6,165 nt of DNA from an uncultured Bacillota bacterium. Lineage in GTDB: Bacteria > Bacillota_I > Bacilli_A > RFN20 > CAG-826. Below the pieces are notes generated by a model, which saw only the letters and a program-made list of their open reading frames with translations, was not told where the DNA came from and made no database searches. Positions 5,558 through 6,165 of this stretch are shown in pieces. The stretch lies in NCBI GenBank assembly GCA_946612055.1, contig CAMOEH010000132.1:1-6165 (forward strand). Direction: 5' to 3'. Position 1 is the stretch's first letter, and each line of letters begins with the position of its first letter. The translations under genes and the position numbers were made by a program.

Positions 5558-6165
5558 CGTCTTCATCCTCATCAAGCCAACCAAACCGGCTGCCCAGCCA
5601 AATCCACCAAAGGTATTTTTTGTGATCAGTTCCGGGGGTATGGTGTTTCAACGGTTTTCTTCCATTGCGAAATTTACACTTATTCGTAAATTTGGAACGA
5701 GATTTATTATTCATCTCTCGTCCTTGTTTCTTCTGCCCAGGTCTTGCATTAACGTCCCATGGCTTTGCAAACATTATGTTTGGCCCAATGTTGAGCAATG
5801 GAAAGGAATAATATAGAGACGGCATTTGGCCGTTATTCCAGATATTATCAAGCCAGGAAAAATCCCATGTTGAAACCCAGGTTCCGAACGCATTAAGCCC
5901 GTCCCCAATGGCATCCGACAACATCCCAAAAGTGTTTGTCAAGAAATGCGTTTGCGGCTCAGTAGTTGCCACTAAAAATAGGCCTGCCACAGCAAATAGT
6001 ATCATTAGGGCGCCAAGCGTTATCGCAATAGCTTCATGCCCCGACGGATCCGCGTAGTTTATCGGATCGTCGTAGCAATAGGCGTAGAGGTTGAGGGACA
6101 GGGGCTTCTGCGGGTCCCCATAGCGGTCGTCGGGGGTCAGGAACCTCCCGATGCGCGGGTCGTAG
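5541..6165 (-). CDS. RHS-repeat protein, C-terminal core and toxin-like tip (5' end outside window)
   Basis: The minus-strand frame is open from the window edge to the TAG at 5543-5541, giving the last 207 residues. An internal ATG at 6005 is not the start. Residues 1-43 are a typical RHS-associated core (YDPRIGRFLTPDDRYGD at 1-17, LNLYAYCYDDPINYADPSGH at 24-43). RHS proteins form a shell that encloses a variable C-terminal toxin released after this core. The tip (44-207) has a hydrophobic segment (46-66), a Trp-rich part (97-110), a basic motif (RPGQKKQGRE at 141-150, KHHTPGTDHKKY at 173-184) and an acidic end (198-205). I recall similar basic ends in other RHS tips but cannot name the toxin activity. 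GC is about 61% in the core region (6011-6165) and about 41% over 5541-5820, typical of a conserved core joined to an exchanged tip. The immunity-like gene overlaps its 3' end. Confidence 0.88.
   Translation of the reverse strand, partial: YDPRIGRFLTPDDRYGDPQKPLSLNLYAYCYDDPINYADPSGHEAIAITLGALMILFAVAGLFLVATTEPQTHFLTNTFGMLSDAIGDGLNAFGTWVSTWDFSWLDNIWNNGQMPSLYYSFPLLNIGPNIMFAKPWDVNARPGQKKQGREMNNKSRSKFTNKCKFRNGRKPLKHHTPGTDHKKYLWWIWLGSRFGWLDEDEDDEGFF

Noticed and set aside
5541..6005. A separate 154-residue protein starting at the ATG at 6005
   Set aside because: The frame continues without a stop to the window edge and the upstream residues are a clear RHS core, so this is the tip of the RHS protein and not an independent gene.

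Overview
All convincing genes in this window lie on the minus strand. The right half carries imported-looking accessory DNA and the left half carries a conserved housekeeping cluster. The order yloU - fakA (yloV) - recG is the one known from Bacillus and relatives, here without the sdaA genes that sit between yloV and recG in B. subtilis. Together with an Asp23-family protein, a FakA-type kinase and sigma-A-like promoters, this points to a Bacillota (Firmicutes), most likely an uncultured Bacilli/Erysipelotrichia-type gut bacterium; the species is not resolved. TGG encodes tryptophan and yloU ends in TGA, so the code is standard and not the mycoplasma code.

Read in the direction of transcription (right to left): (1) 6165-5541 is the C-terminal end of an RHS-repeat protein. 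It has a GC-rich RHS core ending in a DPSGH motif, then an AT-richer tip of about 160 residues that looks like a polymorphic-toxin C-terminus. (2) 5572-5091 is an overlapping downstream gene that a simple ORF search misses, because its start and its body lie in two frames joined at a run of seven A. Joined, it gives a protein of about 155 residues resembling a zincin-fold family whose HExxH site is degenerate here; its place suggests the immunity partner of the RHS tip. (3) 5090-4770 is mostly non-coding. (4) 4769-4407 encodes a small three-helix membrane protein with a strong ribosome binding site and its own terminator. (5) 4326-3802 encodes a short lipoprotein of unknown function. (6) 3689-1591 is the yloU-fakA operon, with a good promoter, a 4-base ATGA overlap and a terminator. 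(7) 1495-1 is recG, cut by the window edge after 498 residues.

The observations most worth following up are the split-frame immunity-like gene at an A7 slippery tract in exactly the register needed for a -1 shift, the degenerate metal-binding site of that protein, and a recG promoter whose extended -10 element lies six bases before the ATG, which predicts a leaderless transcript. I see no tRNA, rRNA, CRISPR array or complete insertion sequence.
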